In this document: one piece after another, positions 5,468-7,233 of the stretch
Position numbering within the stretch: position 1 is the stretch's first letter
How the letters are laid out: each line of letters opens with the position of its first letter
DNA from: an uncultured Opitutales bacterium
GTDB taxonomy: Bacteria; Verrucomicrobiota; Verrucomicrobiia; Opitutales; Intestinicryptomonadaceae
DNA length: 7,233 bases
Direction of reading: 5' to 3'
Assembly (NCBI GenBank): GCA_900548275.1
Contig: URJY01000046.1
Location: 1 to 7,233 of the forward strand
Position numbers and translations under genes: made by a program
Notes under the pieces: generated by a model
The model's database searches: none
What the model was told of the DNA's origin: nothing
What the model saw: the letters and a program-made list of their open reading frames with translations, nothing else

Positions 5468-6997
5468 ATGAAACGTTTGCTTGTCTACATTTTCGCGGTC
5501 TTCGGCGCATTTTCCGCGCTTTCGGCAAAACCTATCGACGCAAAGCTCGACGAATCGCTGCGCGACAGAATCTGCCCGCAGCCCAAAGAGCTTGAATTTT
5601 TCGAGGGAATAACCGTTCTCGAGCGCGGTTCGCCCCTTTTGGTTTCCACCGAAAACGCGCTTTCCGACGCCGAAAAGGCGACGATAACCGGCGACATCGC
5701 GCGCTACTGGCGTGTGCCGCTCAACATTGCGTTCGCCGAAAACAAGGCAAACGGGCAGCTCGGGCTTGAGGGCTCGCTCGTGAAAATAGGCGGCACGATT
5801 TCAATCGACGCGAAGGACGCAATCGGCGCAAGGCAGGCGTTGAAGACGCTGCGCCAGTTCGCCGAAGCCCGCAAAAACGCCGACGGCTTCATTTTCCAGA
5901 ACGCCCGAATCAAAGACTTTGCCTCGCTCAAGTTCCGCGGAATGCACCTTTGCATATTCCCCGAAACGACGATGGAACAGCTCGAAAAGTACATCCGTCT
6001 TGCGGCATACTACAAGTTCAACTACTTGGTAATCGAGCCGTGGGGGGTGTTCCCGTATCAATCGCATCCAGAATTCGGCTATGCGCAGAAAAAGCTCGAC
6101 CGTGCGAAGTTCAAGAAGCTTATAAATCTCTGCTATGAGTTGGGCATTACGCCGATTCCGCAGGTGAGCATTCTCGGGCACGGAACACAAAGCCGCATAA
6201 GCACGGCGAAAAATGCCGTGCTTGCAAACCATCCCGAGCTTGAGGATGTCTTCGAAATCTACGGTTGGAGTTATTGCATGACAAACCCCAAGGCCGAAAA
6301 AATTCTCAAGGATTTAATCGCCGAAATCTACGACTTTTACGGACGTCCGCCGTTTGTCCATCTCGGTTGCGACGAAGCCTACGATATGGGTTCGTGCCAC
6401 TCGTGCAGGCAGTACGGCATTGCCGAGCTGCTCGCCGACCACCTCAAGAAGTTCAACGCCTATGTGAACAATCTCGGTGCGCGGTCGATTATTTGGCACG
6501 ATATGCTTCTCGATTCCAAAGACCCGCGTTGGAAAAACCACGTTGCGGGCGGCACTGCCGAAATTGCAAAGGCTCTCGAGGCTCTCCCAAAGAACATTGT
6601 AATCGCCGACTGGCAGTACAGTTATCAGGACAAAAAGATGACCGAGTTTGCAACGCCCAAGCATTTTAAGGATGCAGGCTACGATGTTTTGGTCTGTCCG
6701 TGGGAGGTCAATACGGGCATTGTCGCCCTTGCGAACACCGCCAAGCGCGACAACCTCTTCGGGTTTCTCGAGACCACGTGGCACCATTTGGCGGGCAACA
6801 ACCGTTTCTTCTCGTTCTTCTATGTGTCGGGCGACGCGGCGTGGAACGGCGGCGGTGCAGTGCGCAACACGCAAGCCGTGCGCCACGCGTATCCGCTGTT
6901 AAAGCACCTCTGGCAAATCGGCAGCGACATCCCCGCGCTTCCCTACGAAGCCAACGGCTCGTCCGAAAAGCAAATAACAACATCCATCCCCTATTAG
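5468..6997 (+). CDS. Secreted family 20 glycoside hydrolase, putative beta-N-acetylhexosaminidase
   Basis: This 509-residue protein starts with a signal peptide (MKRLLVYIFAVFGAFSALSA, cut after residue 20), so it acts in the periplasm or outside. Residues about 34-145 look like the GH20 N-terminal alpha/beta domain (CPQPKELEF at 36-44). A TIM-barrel follows: RGMHL (157-161) with the substrate-contacting Arg157, YLVIEPWGVFPY, GITPIPQVSILGHG, and HLGCDEAYDMGSC (298-310) with the Asp302-Glu303 pair that in GH20 performs substrate-assisted removal of terminal GlcNAc or GalNAc. Tryptophans at 343, 382, 412 and 438 could line the pocket. Length is normal for a compact GH20. Oddities: the Asp usually seen after RGxxL is Cys162, and Cys301, Cys310 and Cys313 cluster at the active site. 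An in-frame ATG at 5393 exists, but it lies in the preceding terminator; the ATG at 5468 begins the signal peptide. It follows a terminator, so it probably has its own promoter, which I cannot place. Host or peptidoglycan glycans are possible substrates. Confidence 0.88.
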   Translation: MKRLLVYIFAVFGAFSALSAKPIDAKLDESLRDRICPQPKELEFFEGITVLERGSPLLVSTENALSDAEKATITGDIARYWRVPLNIAFAENKANGQLGLEGSLVKIGGTISIDAKDAIGARQALKTLRQFAEARKNADGFIFQNARIKDFASLKFRGMHLCIFPETTMEQLEKYIRLAAYYKFNYLVIEPWGVFPYQSHPEFGYAQKKLDRAKFKKLINLCYELGITPIPQVSILGHGTQSRISTAKNAVLANHPELEDVFEIYGWSYCMTNPKAEKILKDLIAEIYDFYGRPPFVHLGCDEAYDMGSCHSCRQYGIAELLADHLKKFNAYVNNLGARSIIWHDMLLDSKDPRWKNHVAGGTAEIAKALEALPKNIVIADWQYSYQDKKMTEFATPKHFKDAGYDVLVCPWEVNTGIVALANTAKRDNLFGFLETTWHHLAGNNRFFSFFYVSGDAAWNGGGAVRNTQAVRHAYPLLKHLWQIGSDIPALPYEANGSSEKQITTSIPY

Positions 6998-7017
6998 CAA
7001 AGGCGAAGCCCTTGACG

Positions 7018-7038
7018 CCCGAACTCCGTTCGGGAGTT
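7018..7038 (+). repeat. Alternative hairpins after the GH20 gene
   Basis: CCCGAAC (7018-7024) pairs perfectly with GTTCGGG (7028-7034). AACTCC (7022-7027) can instead pair with GGAGTT (7033-7038). No T-run follows. With the terminator just downstream it forms a compact structured 3' end that may be a repeated element of the genome. Confidence 0.45.
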
Positions 7039-7048
7039 GTGATACATC

Positions 7049-7076
7049 GGCGCGACTATAGTCGCGCCTTTTGTTT
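7049..7076 (+). terminator. Intrinsic terminator of the GH20 gene
   Basis: GGCGCGAC (7049-7056) pairs with GTCGCGCC (7061-7068) around TATA; the full 20 bases are a perfect palindrome. TTTTGTTT follows (7069-7076). It lies about 50 bases after the GH20 stop codon. Strong stem and T-rich tail make this convincing. Confidence 0.9.
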
Positions 7077-7133
7077 ATAAGTTCGCATTGAGCGGCGGAA
7101 CGTCGCTCAATCGCTTTGTTATTTCGAACTTAT
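7077..7133. repeat. Nested inverted repeat
   Basis: ATAAGTTCG (7077-7085) is matched by CGAACTTAT (7125-7133). Inside, ATTGAGCG (7087-7094) is matched by CGCTCAAT (7104-7111) around nine bases. Both pairs are perfect. This 57-base element directly follows the GH20 terminator and may be a structured RNA, a palindromic repeat (REP-like) or an operator. No single role is supported. Confidence 0.55.
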
Positions 7134-7134
7134 T

Positions 7135-7165
7135 TTGTGAATATTCGAAACCAGTTAATTATACT
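7135..7165 (+). promoter_or_regulatory. Possible promoter for a gene beyond the right edge
   Basis: TTGTGA (7135-7140) and TATACT (7160-7165) resemble -35 and -10 boxes but with a 19-base spacer, in a locally A/T-rich stretch. A strong purine-rich GGAGG follows at 7190-7194, ahead of an ATG at 7199. Read together they suggest a new transcript starting here. Confidence 0.3.
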
Positions 7166-7198
7166 TGTTCGATGAAATAAATGAAGTTCGGAGGGGGA

Positions 7199-7233
7199 AT
7201 GTGGGCGGTTATTTTGCGAAGCAAAATGCCCAC
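7199..7233 (+). CDS. Possible start of a gene cut by the window edge
   Basis: An ATG at 7199 follows GGAGG (7190-7194) by four bases, the best Shine-Dalgarno in the window. The frame stays open for the 11 full codons left (MWAVILRSKMP). Against this, the same bases form a long hairpin (GTGGGC 7201-7206 with GCCCAC 7228-7233; ATTTTGC 7211-7217 with GCAAAAT 7221-7227, with a GGTT bulge), so the stretch may instead be a palindromic repeat. No product can be named. Confidence 0.2.
   Translation, partial: MWAVILRSKMP
7201..7233. repeat. Long hairpin at the right edge
   Basis: Thirteen base pairs form in two blocks (7201-7206 with 7228-7233, and 7211-7217 with 7221-7227), separated only by GGTT on one side and closed by a three-base loop. 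The window ends exactly at the last paired base, so the stem could be longer and any T-run is out of sight. Confidence 0.5.

Noticed and set aside
5459..5475. TGTTCC...GAAAC near the GH20 start as a parS-like site
   Set aside because: The CACGTG core is missing and the half-sites are out of register.
6773..6788. CCACGTGG core in the GH20 gene as a third parS-like site
   Set aside because: Only the central eight bases match; the outer arms (GAGA...CACC) do not fit TGTT...AACA.

Overview
The window looks like a chromosomal segment of a Verrucomicrobiota bacterium, most likely of the Opitutae/Opitutales type and possibly from a gut lineage. This is inferred from three things: a secreted protein ending in a PEP-CTERM signal of the 'VPEPAEWAAIFGAIALAA...RRRK' kind common in that group, an adjacent secreted family 20 glycoside hydrolase, and genes that mostly lack strong Shine-Dalgarno sequences. 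There is no rRNA, tRNA, transposase, CRISPR array or phage gene in view.

Layout. Bases 1-193 are an A/T-rich leader. A ComF-family phosphoribosyltransferase follows on the + strand (194-943). Bases 944-1494 carry no convincing gene. They hold a parS-like site (960-975), a run of A-tracts, a G-quadruplex motif on the minus strand, competing hairpins, and the intrinsic terminator of the next gene. mnmG (gidA) runs leftward (3456 to 1495), convergent with comF. It contains a second, perfectly palindromic parS-like site at 2624-2639, inside an insertion of about 50 codons. A 244-bp divergent region with promoter elements and three inverted repeats separates mnmG from a rightward gene for a PEP-CTERM surface protein (3701-5332). 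A terminator closes that gene, and a signal-peptide-bearing GH20 hydrolase follows (5468-6997). The last 236 bases hold a strong terminator, a nested inverted repeat, and what may be the start of another gene cut by the window edge.

How the parts relate. comF and mnmG are housekeeping-type genes and are not obviously linked to each other. The PEP-CTERM protein and the GH20 enzyme both go to the envelope or outside and may belong to a surface or glycan-use programme, but each has its own transcription signals. The most notable feature is the pair of parS-like centromere sites 1.66 kb apart in and beside mnmG. It suggests that this is a chromosome-segregation (ParB-loading) locus, probably origin-proximal, although parA, parB and rsmG, common neighbours of mnmG, are not in the window. 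I found no clearly new multi-gene system. The parS-in-gene arrangement and the dense inverted repeats around the PEP-CTERM promoter are the best leads.
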